Of a stretch of 64,000 nt of DNA, positions 1-7,929 are shown piece by piece. The DNA is taken from the NCBI RefSeq assembly GCF_011057715.1, contig NZ_LNGH01000007.1, positions 17,191-81,190 of the forward strand, given 5' to 3'. Each line of letters opens with the position of its first letter. Positions within the stretch are counted from its first letter, which is position 1. The translations under genes and the position numbers were made by a program. This stretch comes from Marinitoga sp. 38H-ov. Lineage in GTDB: Bacteria > Thermotogota > Thermotogae > Petrotogales > Petrotogaceae. The notes below the pieces were generated by a model. The model saw only the letters and a program-made list of their open reading frames with translations. It was not told where the DNA came from and did no database searches.

Positions 1-1
1 T

Positions 2-118
2 ACCAAAGTTAGTCAGACTATTCAGAGCACCTTTTGTGCATGGAGGAATAGAATTACTAATAATAACTCAGAATTAGAATGCTTTTTTAAAAATAAATAT
101 CAAAAGGAGGAATTATAA
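2..118 (+). CDS. 3' end of an upstream ORF (partial, unidentified)
   Basis: Frame 2 is open from the window edge to a TAA at 116-118, giving a 38-residue tail that includes QSTFCAWRNRI. Its stop overlaps the ATG of the CARF gene (TAATG), the arrangement usual for coupled genes in an operon. The ribosome site of the next gene (GGAGG, about 106-110) lies inside this reading frame. The tail is too short to identify. A cas gene is plausible from the neighbours but is not shown by the sequence. An uninterrupted frame this long in such AT-rich DNA is suggestive but not decisive. Confidence 0.4.
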   Translation, partial: TKVSQTIQSTFCAWRNRITNNNSELECFFKNKYQKEEL

Positions 119-1230
119 TGAGTGATACGTTAATAAGTACTGTTGGTGCTAGTCTTTTAAGTAATTTAAGAACTAATGAAACATTAAAAGGATTATATGA
201 AAAAAATAAATCGGAGGAAATTGTTAATTATTTTTTGAATTTAAAAGAAGATCCAGAAAATTATAGGGGGTTTGGTGCTGAAATAAATTCAATAATAAGC
301 ATTTTAAAAAAAGGTTATTTAACCAATAGAAAAAATTTATATTTTTTGGTTTCTGATACTCTAGATGGAAAAAAAATTGGAAATATATTAAAGAATTTTT
401 TTGAAAAATCGGAATATAGTTTTGAAAAAGTTGAAGTTAAAGTGAGCTATAAATTAGATGATTCAAATCCATATGATTTTAAAATGTATGGATTAAAAAA
501 TTTAATAAAAAATATGGCTAGTATAATAAGACAACATTATGGAAGTGTAATAATTAATGCTACAGGTGGATATAAAGCACAAATAGCTTTTGCTCTAGCT
601 TTGGGACAAGGGTTAAAGGTTCCAGTATATTATAGATTTGAAAGATTTCCAGAAGTTATAGAGTTAGAACCTTTACCATTACATTTGGATCCAAATTTAT
701 ATTTTATATGCAGAGATTTATTTGAAGAATTAAATGATGATATAAAATTATTTTTGGAATATGAATCAATATATAAATCATTATCTAAAGAAGCTAGAAT
801 ATTTTTTGATATTATTTCAATTGATAATGAGAAATATATATCAATTAGCCCCATGGGACAAATATATATTGAAAGTATAAAAAATGAATTCTTTTATTTA
901 TCAGATAAAATAGCTCTTAAAAAAAGAGAAAATAACTTGTTACTTTTAAGTAGTGAATCAGAAGGACATTCTAAAGAATTAATAAATAAATATAATTTAA
1001 AAAAAGTTTTTGAGGAATTTGAATATATTGAAAAAATCAGAGTTTTAAGATTTTCCTTAAGTGAAAAATCTTCTAAAGCTAAAGTGAAGATAAGGGGAAA
1101 TAATTTAATAATTATATTACAAACAAAACAAGGGATAATACATTTGGAAGCGGAAACAACCGCACGTGATGAAAAAGAATTAGAAATAATAAAAATTAAA
1201 TTAGAGGAATATTTAAGTAATAAATTTTAA
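118..1230 (+). CDS. CARF-domain CRISPR ancillary protein, Cami1-like (CARF-wHTH-RelE?)
   Basis: A 370-residue protein. Residues about 45-195 look like a CARF domain of the APE2256/Csm6-like kind: GAEINSI, then a beta strand reading YFLVSD, then the ligand-loop motif NATGGYKA near 147-154, then VPVYYRFERFPEVIELEPLP. Residues about 200-275 fit a winged helix (SPMGQIYIES). The last 85 or so residues, with short beta strands and a basic region, could be a RelE-type mRNA interferase. That order matches Cami1, a ribosome-targeting effector activated by cyclic oligoadenylate from type III Cas10. No HEPN R-x4-6-H motif was found, so it is not a standard Csm6/Csx1 RNase. ATG has a good AGGAGG site. 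The RNAP gene follows after 11 nt. The CARF call is firm; the RelE call is from general pattern only. Confidence 0.8.
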   Translation: MSDTLISTVGASLLSNLRTNETLKGLYEKNKSEEIVNYFLNLKEDPENYRGFGAEINSIISILKKGYLTNRKNLYFLVSDTLDGKKIGNILKNFFEKSEYSFEKVEVKVSYKLDDSNPYDFKMYGLKNLIKNMASIIRQHYGSVIINATGGYKAQIAFALALGQGLKVPVYYRFERFPEVIELEPLPLHLDPNLYFICRDLFEELNDDIKLFLEYESIYKSLSKEARIFFDIISIDNEKYISISPMGQIYIESIKNEFFYLSDKIALKKRENNLLLLSSESEGHSKELINKYNLKKVFEEFEYIEKIRVLRFSLSEKSSKAKVKIRGNNLIIILQTKQGIIHLEAETTARDEKELEIIKIKLEEYLSNKF

Positions 1231-1241
1231 GGAGGATTGGT

Positions 1242-4200
1242 ATGGATTTTAAATGTTTTGAGAGTATAGATTTTGAAAAAACTATAGATATATTTTTCAA
1301 GAAAATTCTCAAAAAGCTAGAAGAAGAAAATATAGGTGAATTAAATGATAAAATTATTGAAAATATAAAAAGATCAAAATTTAAATTTTTGAATAAGAGG
1401 GAAGTTTATTCAAATATAGATGGTAAAGAGAAATTAACAGGCTACCTATATAATATAAAATATTATTTTAAAGATGAAGAAAAAGATTCATATGAAAATA
1501 TATTAATACTAATACCTGATAAAGATGGATATTTTTATTCTGCGAATAGAAGATTATATTCACCATTTGTAATATTTGATAAATTTGAACGTGAAGATAT
1601 GGAAAATGATAAAAAATATCTTGATTTATCAAATGCAATTATTATGCAAGGATATTATTTAGCGGTATTATCAACATTTTTTAGAATAGTGAATTCTGTA
1701 GAAAGAAAAAGGAAAAAAAATATTAAAGAAACAGGAGTAAAAGGTAATTATATAAACGAATTATCTAAAACAATAGGTGTAAAATACTATAAATATTATT
1801 TATCAAAAAATGAAAAATATATTTATCAAAAAATTCCTATATTTTTTGAACCAGATGAATTAAATTATATAGAATATTATACAAATCCAAGGAAAGTAGT
1901 ATATCCAAATGAAAAAGTAAATGAATTTATGAGATTACCACATGAAAGTCATGGTGGAATTGTAGATTTTTTAGAAACACCTGAATCTGAAAAAATAGGG
2001 CTTACATTGAGTTTGGTATATGATGATTTAACATATGACTTTGAAAAATTAAATTTTAATAAAAGTAAAAATATTTTATCTTTTGCAACTAGTCAAATTC
2101 CTTTTATTTTACATTCAGATGGAGCAAGAATATTAATGGGTTCAAAAAATTTAAAACAAGCAATAAAATTAAATAATGCAGAGAAGCCTATTATATTTAC
2201 AGGTAATGAATTAGATAATATAGGAATTAATGCTTTAGTTGTATATGGTCTTTTTAAAGGTTTTAATTTTGAAGATGGTATAGTAGTATCTGAAAGTTTT
2301 GCAAAAAAAATGGAGACAGATGTTTTAGAAGAAGAAAAATATACTTTAGAAGTAAAAGAGGATAAACATCCAGAAAAAAAAGGAAATAAATGGATATATA
2401 AAAGAAATAAAAATGATATACAAGAAATAGTATGGAAAGTAAATGAGGGTGATTGGGTATCATATAAAGATAAAATAATGGAAATATATGACAATAAAAA
2501 GTTAATAAAAACAATATATTATAACGGAAAATATGATGCTCAAGTTAAAAATATACCAGATTTTCCAGAGCTTCCATATGAAAATTATGAAAAAGATTCA
2601 AAAAGAATGATAGATATTAGAATTGAATTCTTGGTAAAAAAACCTTTGGAAGTTGGAGACAAAATTATGGGAAGGCATGGAAATAAAGGAACAATTTCTT
2701 TAATTGTTCCTGATGATGAAATGCCTAAAGTAGTAATAAATAATAATGAATATCCAGTAGAAGTTATTTTAAGTCCATTAGGTGTTGTTTCAAGAATGAA
2801 TATAGGACAATTATATGAAGTTCATTTTTCAATGGCTAAAAAGTTTGGTGATTTTAGGGACTTTGATAATGGTGTAGATTCATTTAAAAATGGTTTTGAA
2901 TATAAGGATAAATTATTAAAAGAATTAAAAAAATTGGGATCTGATAATTATGGAAGATTTAAAGTTTTATATAACAATAATGAATGGTATTTGACATCAG
3001 GATTTCAATATTTAGTTAGATTAGATCATTGTGTTAGGGATAAAATACATGTAGTATCTTTTGCGCGAGAAGGGGAAATTAATTGGCAACCATTAAAAGG
3101 AAAATCTAGACAAGGTGGTCAAAGGTTTGGCGAAATGGAGTTTTGGTCTATATATTCATATAATAACAAGAGATTAGCTAAACTGTTTGCTAAGAAGAAT
3201 TTAGATAAACATACTAAAAAAGAATTTCATAAATATCCTGAAGAACATTTCAAAAAAATATTAAAATACTTTAATATATATTTATATACACCAGAATATA
3301 TGAAATCAAAGTTTGAATTCAAAGATAATATAAAAGAACTATTTAAAGATGATAATATAGAAGAATATATATATGATTTTATGTATGAGGGCTTTAAAAA
3401 TGCATATGTGAAATTTGTTATGAATAATTTAGGGTTATTTAAAAAATCATATGAAAATTTTAAAAAAGATGCTCCTAATTTACCAAATTCAAAAAACGAT
3501 AGTATTTTTGATAACGAATACAAATATTTTATCATTGATAATAACAAACTTTCAAAATCCATTGAATATTTTGAAAATGATAATAATAAGAAAATAGAAA
3601 GTGCTTTAAAAAATTATTTATTTAAAAAGGACGGATATTTAAGAAATTTAGTAATAGCTAGAAGATTGCATTTTTCTGGAAGGACTGTAATTACTCCACA
3701 ACCTTTAAATTATATAGAAGAATATGATTTAAAAGTTGATATAGATACTGTAATTTTACCAATTGAATTTGGTGTAGAGTGGTTAAAAGAGTTTAAGTAT
3801 GATAATTATGATTTAAGAAGTGCTCTTAAAGGTAATAAGAAAAAAAGAATTGAAATTGCAAAATTATTAAATAAATATATTGAAAATGAAGAATTATATG
3901 TTATTTTAAATAGACAACCATCATTACATAGACATTCTATACAATCATTTATACCTAGATTCTGGCATAATTATACAATAGGATTGCCTATAAATGTTTG
4001 TGAAGGATTTAATGCGGATTTTGATGGAGATACAATGGCTGTATATTTTCCAAATATTGATTTAGATAAAGATATAAAAGATGAATTGAAAAAAATGTTA
4101 CCTTCAAGGAATGCATTTAAATTAGGTGATGGTGAATTATTGTATTCAATAGATCAAGATATGGTATACGGTAGATATTTAACAACAGGCAAAAACAAAA

Positions 4201-5369
4201 AGGAAATAAAAAAATATTATAGTGAAATTATTAGAAAATATATAATAAATGAGGATTATGATTCAATAAAAAGAATAATAAATGAAGAAATAATTGGTAA
4301 GGATGTAAAGCTAGCTACAGAAAAGAATCTAACTTTGAGTATTTTTGAAATAATTAATGATGCTGAAAGTATGCAGGATATAAAAAAATCAAAATGTAGA
4401 GGTAATGATAAACAATTCAATCAATTAAATATTAGTGTGGAAGATTTTGGGAAGGGATTTGTTCACGGATTAAAAGTTGAAGAGTATTTTGATGTAAATA
4501 AGGGTATTGCAAAAAGAGCAAGAAGAACTTTAATGGATAAAAAATTAAAAGTAGCAGATGCTGGATATTTTACAAGAAAATTAGTAGAATTTTTAGGTAC
4601 GCTGGTTGTTGGAGATTTTGAAGAGTATGAAGAGATTGAAATAAATTTAGATAAATCATTTGATGAAAATAATAAAATTAAAGATGTTTTTGGTAAAGAT
4701 AGATTTTTATACAGATATGTGAAAATAAATAATAAAATACTTTTTATTACTCCAGAAAATATAGATATTCTACCAGATAAATTCATACTATTATCTCCAA
4801 AAATAAAAGAGAAGAAGAATATGTATTTTGTAAGTAAGAAATATTTAGGATATGATGTATCAAAATTAAAGGATTTTGATTTAAATGAATATATTGGAAT
4901 ATCATCAGGACATGTTCTTGGTGAGAGGGGAACGCAATTATCTATGGAAACTTTTCATTCAGGAAGTAAAGGTATAAACATGCAAAATGTAAGCAGTTTG
5001 ATATTTAATAGTGCATTTAATAGTAATACATATATGGAATTTTTAATTTCTGTTGAAGATAAGTTCCACATGGAATTAAACAAAGATAATGTAAAACAAA
5101 ATAATTCAAGAGAATTTATATTTAACAAATTAAATTCAAAATCTATTTATTTTGAGCTATTGTATTTATTTGCTCAATATTTGAAAAATAATAAAAATAT
5201 TGAGTCTGTTAATAAATATTTTAATAATATTGATTTAAGAGGGCCTTTGACATGTATGACATTTGAAAAAGGATTAGATGTTATGAAGAATTTGGAAGAA
5301 GGTAAATTATATAATGAAACTCATCCAAGAATAGAATATGCTTTTTTTTGGAGGGATATAAATGAATAA
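1242..5369 (+). CDS. Single-chain fused beta-beta' multisubunit-type RNA polymerase
   Basis: One 1375-residue chain carries the catalytic core of both large RNAP subunits. Beta part: ETPESEKIGL (245-254), PFILHSDGARILMG (287-300), GFNFEDGIVVSE (about 340-351), the double-lysine motif GDKIMGRHGNKG (472-483), LGVVSRMNIGQ (about 513-523), GGQRFGEMEFW (625-635). Beta' part: FSGRTVITP (about 811-819), NRQPSLHR (890-897), metal-binding NADFDGD (924-930; D926, D928, D930), bridge-helix-like segment around 1049-1066, ADAGYFTRKLV (1105-1115), trigger helix GERGTQLSMETFH (1227-1239). Ordinary beta plus beta' total well over 2500 residues, so this is a stripped version. Only about 160 residues separate the two parts, leaving no room for the usual beta' clamp and sigma-binding coiled coil, and no CxxC zinc pairs are present. 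The trigger-helix Arg after Met is Glu1236, while His1239 is kept. The core looks active. Template and factors are unknown. Confidence 0.93.
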   Translation: MDFKCFESIDFEKTIDIFFKKILKKLEEENIGELNDKIIENIKRSKFKFLNKREVYSNIDGKEKLTGYLYNIKYYFKDEEKDSYENILILIPDKDGYFYSANRRLYSPFVIFDKFEREDMENDKKYLDLSNAIIMQGYYLAVLSTFFRIVNSVERKRKKNIKETGVKGNYINELSKTIGVKYYKYYLSKNEKYIYQKIPIFFEPDELNYIEYYTNPRKVVYPNEKVNEFMRLPHESHGGIVDFLETPESEKIGLTLSLVYDDLTYDFEKLNFNKSKNILSFATSQIPFILHSDGARILMGSKNLKQAIKLNNAEKPIIFTGNELDNIGINALVVYGLFKGFNFEDGIVVSESFAKKMETDVLEEEKYTLEVKEDKHPEKKGNKWIYKRNKNDIQEIVWKVNEGDWVSYKDKIMEIYDNKKLIKTIYYNGKYDAQVKNIPDFPELPYENYEKDSKRMIDIRIEFLVKKPLEVGDKIMGRHGNKGTISLIVPDDEMPKVVINNNEYPVEVILSPLGVVSRMNIGQLYEVHFSMAKKFGDFRDFDNGVDSFKNGFEYKDKLLKELKKLGSDNYGRFKVLYNNNEWYLTSGFQYLVRLDHCVRDKIHVVSFAREGEINWQPLKGKSRQGGQRFGEMEFWSIYSYNNKRLAKLFAKKNLDKHTKKEFHKYPEEHFKKILKYFNIYLYTPEYMKSKFEFKDNIKELFKDDNIEEYIYDFMYEGFKNAYVKFVMNNLGLFKKSYENFKKDAPNLPNSKNDSIFDNEYKYFIIDNNKLSKSIEYFENDNNKKIESALKNYLFKKDGYLRNLVIARRLHFSGRTVITPQPLNYIEEYDLKVDIDTVILPIEFGVEWLKEFKYDNYDLRSALKGNKKKRIEIAKLLNKYIENEELYVILNRQPSLHRHSIQSFIPRFWHNYTIGLPINVCEGFNADFDGDTMAVYFPNIDLDKDIKDELKKMLPSRNAFKLGDGELLYSIDQDMVYGRYLTTGKNKKEIKKYYSEIIRKYIINEDYDSIKRIINEEIIGKDVKLATEKNLTLSIFEIINDAESMQDIKKSKCRGNDKQFNQLNISVEDFGKGFVHGLKVEEYFDVNKGIAKRARRTLMDKKLKVADAGYFTRKLVEFLGTLVVGDFEEYEEIEINLDKSFDENNKIKDVFGKDRFLYRYVKINNKILFITPENIDILPDKFILLSPKIKEKKNMYFVSKKYLGYDVSKLKDFDLNEYIGISSGHVLGERGTQLSMETFHSGSKGINMQNVSSLIFNSAFNSNTYMEFLISVEDKFHMELNKDNVKQNNSREFIFNKLNSKSIYFELLYLFAQYLKNNKNIESVNKYFNNIDLRGPLTCMTFEKGLDVMKNLEEGKLYNETHPRIEYAFFWRDINE

Positions 5370-6144
5370 AGGAAGACGTCAGTCAAAAATAAAAACAACT
5401 AGTAAATATAAAACTTATTTTAATAATTTTCAATTTAAATATACTGAAGAAGAAGATATAATATCTGATATTGATGAAAATAATGAAGATGATTATTCGC
5501 AAAGAGAAATAAGTAAAAATGAAAGAAATTTAGTTAACCCTGAAACTGAAAGAATCAGTAAAAGAAAAATAGGATTTCAAATAATTAAGGTAAAAGAGAG
5601 GGATAAATATTCATATGAATTAATTAATTTAACTAACAATATTAAATTATATAATAATTTAAAAAATATAATAAATTTTTTTCCTTGGTTTGAAACATTA
5701 ACAAAAGAAAAATTTTATGCATTAGCATCTGATAATAGATCAGGCGGAATTCTAACCTTAGATAAAAATTATAGATTTAATTATTCTATTCAATTACCAA
5801 ATGGAGATATAGTACCTTTATCAACAATGGTAAAAGAAAAAGGAAAATATGAAAATCCATTTTTTAGTAAATATAGAAAGTTTAGAAAATTTATTAATGA
5901 AAATATCAATTATATCAATCAATTAAAAAAAGGAGATGTAAAAAAAGAAGCTATAAAAGAAGAAGATGATTTAAATATATTTATAGGAGAGTTTTTAGTT
6001 GCAATTGAAAGAAAAAAGGGAAATTATAATCAAAGTTATATAAATGAAAGTTATTATACAATTGTTGAAGATGAAGATAGATTAATTGATAATCATCTAG
6101 TAGAAAAAATTTTTAAAGAATATAAAAAATTTTTTTGGGAGTGA
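5362..6144 (+). CDS. Unknown 260-residue protein of the RNAP operon
   Basis: I do not recognise this protein. The ATG lies inside the end of the RNAP gene (8-nt overlap) with GGAGGG just upstream, so translation is coupled. The N-terminal 20 residues are basic (NKGRRQSKIKTTSK), followed by an acidic stretch (about 30-50) and a Lys/Glu-rich linker. The middle (about 70-165) looks globular, with FFPWFETLTKEKFYALASDN and a possible beta hairpin ending in YSIQLPNGDIVPLS. A second acidic/basic patch lies near 190-205. There is no signal peptide, membrane segment or zinc motif. Position between the polymerase and the AAA+ gene suggests a polymerase accessory factor; that is inference only. Confidence 0.75.
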   Translation: MNKGRRQSKIKTTSKYKTYFNNFQFKYTEEEDIISDIDENNEDDYSQREISKNERNLVNPETERISKRKIGFQIIKVKERDKYSYELINLTNNIKLYNNLKNIINFFPWFETLTKEKFYALASDNRSGGILTLDKNYRFNYSIQLPNGDIVPLSTMVKEKGKYENPFFSKYRKFRKFINENINYINQLKKGDVKKEAIKEEDDLNIFIGEFLVAIERKKGNYNQSYINESYYTIVEDEDRLIDNHLVEKIFKEYKKFFWE

Positions 6145-6150
6145 TTGATC

Positions 6151-7518
6151 TTGATATATGTGCATAAAAAAGAAGAATATATTAATAAAATAATGGAATC
6201 TTTAAAAATTCAGTTTGATGAAAAAAAAGAAAGAATATCAATTGATGAATATTTTGATAGTGATTTTAAATCTTCGGAGTTATGTATTATAGAGGAAAGT
6301 TTTTTAGAGGAACCAAAAAATCCAGCAAAAAGAAAAAATATAAATACAGAAGAATTAAAAAACAAAAAAATAATTTTAATTGTTGATGATAAGATAAATG
6401 GAAATATATTTGATAAATTTTTAGAATATGAGATAATAGGCATTTTTAGAAAAAAAAGGTTAATGTATGAATTTGAAGAATTAGGAAAGTTTGAAAAATT
6501 ATTAAAAGAATATATTAGAAAAATGAATTATGATTTAAAAGTTGAAGGGAATAAAATTTATAAATATATACCATATAAAAATTTAAGAAATTGGAAATTT
6601 TTCCCTAATACAGAAAATATATATAAATTCTACGAAGAAAATAAATATGTATCTATATTTTTAGACCCTGCAATGAAAGATTTTTCTAGAAAATTAAGAG
6701 AAATAATAAAGGATTTTAATAATACAAAAGAAAAATATAAAAAAGAATTGAATGATATGGAAGAAAAAATAAAGGGAAAAAGCATAAAAAATTTAGATAA
6801 AGAATTATCAAAATATGATAGAAAAATATTTTTGCCTTCATTATTAATAGAAGGAGAGACTGGAACTGGGAAAACATTAATAGCAGAAATTATATCGAAT
6901 GCCATAAGTAATAGCATATACAAATTTTCTCTATCAAATATTTCAAAAAATTTAATTGATTCAGAATTGTTTGGGACTAGAGAAGGTGCTTATACAGATG
7001 CTAAAGATAGAAAGGGAAAGATATTATCTAATATAGGAAAATGTATTTTTTTAGATGAAATTGCAGAAATTCCTGAAGATGTTCAAACAAAATTGTTGTT
7101 ATATTTAGATGATTTTAGAATTAGACCAGAAGGATTAGATGGATCACCTTTATTAGCTCCCGCTTTTATCATTTCTGCAACTAATAAAAATTTAAAAAAA
7201 GAAATAAATAATGGTAATTTTAGAGAAGATTTATATTATAGATTTAAATATAAAATAAAAATACCTTCTTTAAAGGAAAGACGTGAAGACTTAAGATTTT
7301 TAATTAATTTTATATTATTAAATCCATATATAAATTATTATGACAATGAGAATGATACATATTTAATAGAAAAAATATCGTTAGAAGCAATAGAAAAATT
7401 GGAAAATTATGATTATCCAGGTAATTTTAGAGAGCTAGAAGGTATTCTAAAAAATGCAGTAAATTTGGCTTCTTCTGAAAATTTAAATATAATATTAGAA
7501 AAACATATAGTTTATTAA
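6151..7518 (+). CDS. AAA+ ATPase of the enhancer-binding (sigma54-activator) clade, no DNA-binding domain
   Basis: A 455-residue protein. I prefer TTG 6151 over TTG 6145 because GGAG at 6138-6141 is then at normal spacing. Residues 1-130 are unrecognised; predicted strands and helices alternate (ILIYVH, ELCIIEES, KIILIVDDK, IIGIFRKK) like a degenerate receiver domain. Residues about 175-225 are probably coiled coil. The AAA+ core has Walker A GETGTGKT (235-242), a GAFTGA-loop variant GAYTDA (279-284), Walker B CIFLDE (298-303), sensor I SATN, arginine-finger region FREDLYYRF and sensor II YPGNFRELEG. The protein ends right after the AAA+ lid, so the usual C-terminal Fis-type HTH is absent. 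Family members remodel sigma54-RNAP. Here the obvious partner is the polymerase encoded two genes upstream. Last gene of the operon. Confidence 0.9.
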   Translation: MIYVHKKEEYINKIMESLKIQFDEKKERISIDEYFDSDFKSSELCIIEESFLEEPKNPAKRKNINTEELKNKKIILIVDDKINGNIFDKFLEYEIIGIFRKKRLMYEFEELGKFEKLLKEYIRKMNYDLKVEGNKIYKYIPYKNLRNWKFFPNTENIYKFYEENKYVSIFLDPAMKDFSRKLREIIKDFNNTKEKYKKELNDMEEKIKGKSIKNLDKELSKYDRKIFLPSLLIEGETGTGKTLIAEIISNAISNSIYKFSLSNISKNLIDSELFGTREGAYTDAKDRKGKILSNIGKCIFLDEIAEIPEDVQTKLLLYLDDFRIRPEGLDGSPLLAPAFIISATNKNLKKEINNGNFREDLYYRFKYKIKIPSLKERREDLRFLINFILLNPYINYYDNENDTYLIEKISLEAIEKLENYDYPGNFRELEGILKNAVNLASSENLNIILEKHIVY

Positions 7519-7521
7519 AAA

Positions 7522-7550
7522 AATCGGCTCCTATTAAATAGGAGCTGATT
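7522..7550 (+). terminator. Intrinsic terminator after the RNAP/AAA+ operon
   Basis: A 12-bp stem (AATCGGCTCCTA / TAGGAGCTGATT, one G-T pair) with loop TTAAA begins 4 bases after the AAA+ stop codon. A-rich and T-rich flanks suit termination. It separates the operon from the CRISPR leader. Confidence 0.8.
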
Positions 7551-7929
7551 TATTATAAAACACAAAATATATTTGTAAAATTTTTACTTAAATGCGTTTT
7601 AAAAAACATAATTTTATATATTTAATAATTATTTATCTATTAAATAATAAAAAAGAAATATTGTTAAATAAAATAAAGTTTGATATACGAATTACAGTGT
7701 GAGATCCGGGGAAATAAAAATCGTCTAAAAATATTATTATTAATGAATCACAATTTTGTAACCATGTAACGTTTAGGTTAATTCATAAAAAATGAGGAAA
7801 AATAGGGGGGATCCGGAAAGCGAATAAAGTTCTAAAAATATAATTGTTGAGCAATTTTACATTAGGTAAACTGCACGATAAAGGAAATGAAAAGAAAAGG
7901 TGTTATAATAATAATCAGTATTTCTACGT
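7551..7929 (+). promoter_or_regulatory. CRISPR leader with duplicated motif and extended -10 promoter
   Basis: This gene-free stretch lies on the leader side of the array, because repeats decay at the other end. An extended -10 (TGTTATAAT, 7901-7909) sits about 20 bases before the first repeat and would start transcription rightward at about 7916. No convincing -35 was found. Two imperfect copies of one element occur 107 bp apart (7703-7743 and 7810-7850), sharing GATCCGG and later TCTAAAAATAT. Such repeats could be binding sites for an adaptation factor or promoter elements; their role is not shown. Confidence 0.7.

Noticed and set aside
118-1230. Csm6/Csx1 HEPN ribonuclease
   Set aside because: The C-terminal part has no R-x4-6-H HEPN motif; a RelE-like fold fits better.
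1242-5369. Assembly error joining the host rpoB and rpoC
   Set aside because: Sequence is highly diverged from housekeeping subunits, far too short for their sum, and sits in a coherent coupled operon away from ribosomal genes.
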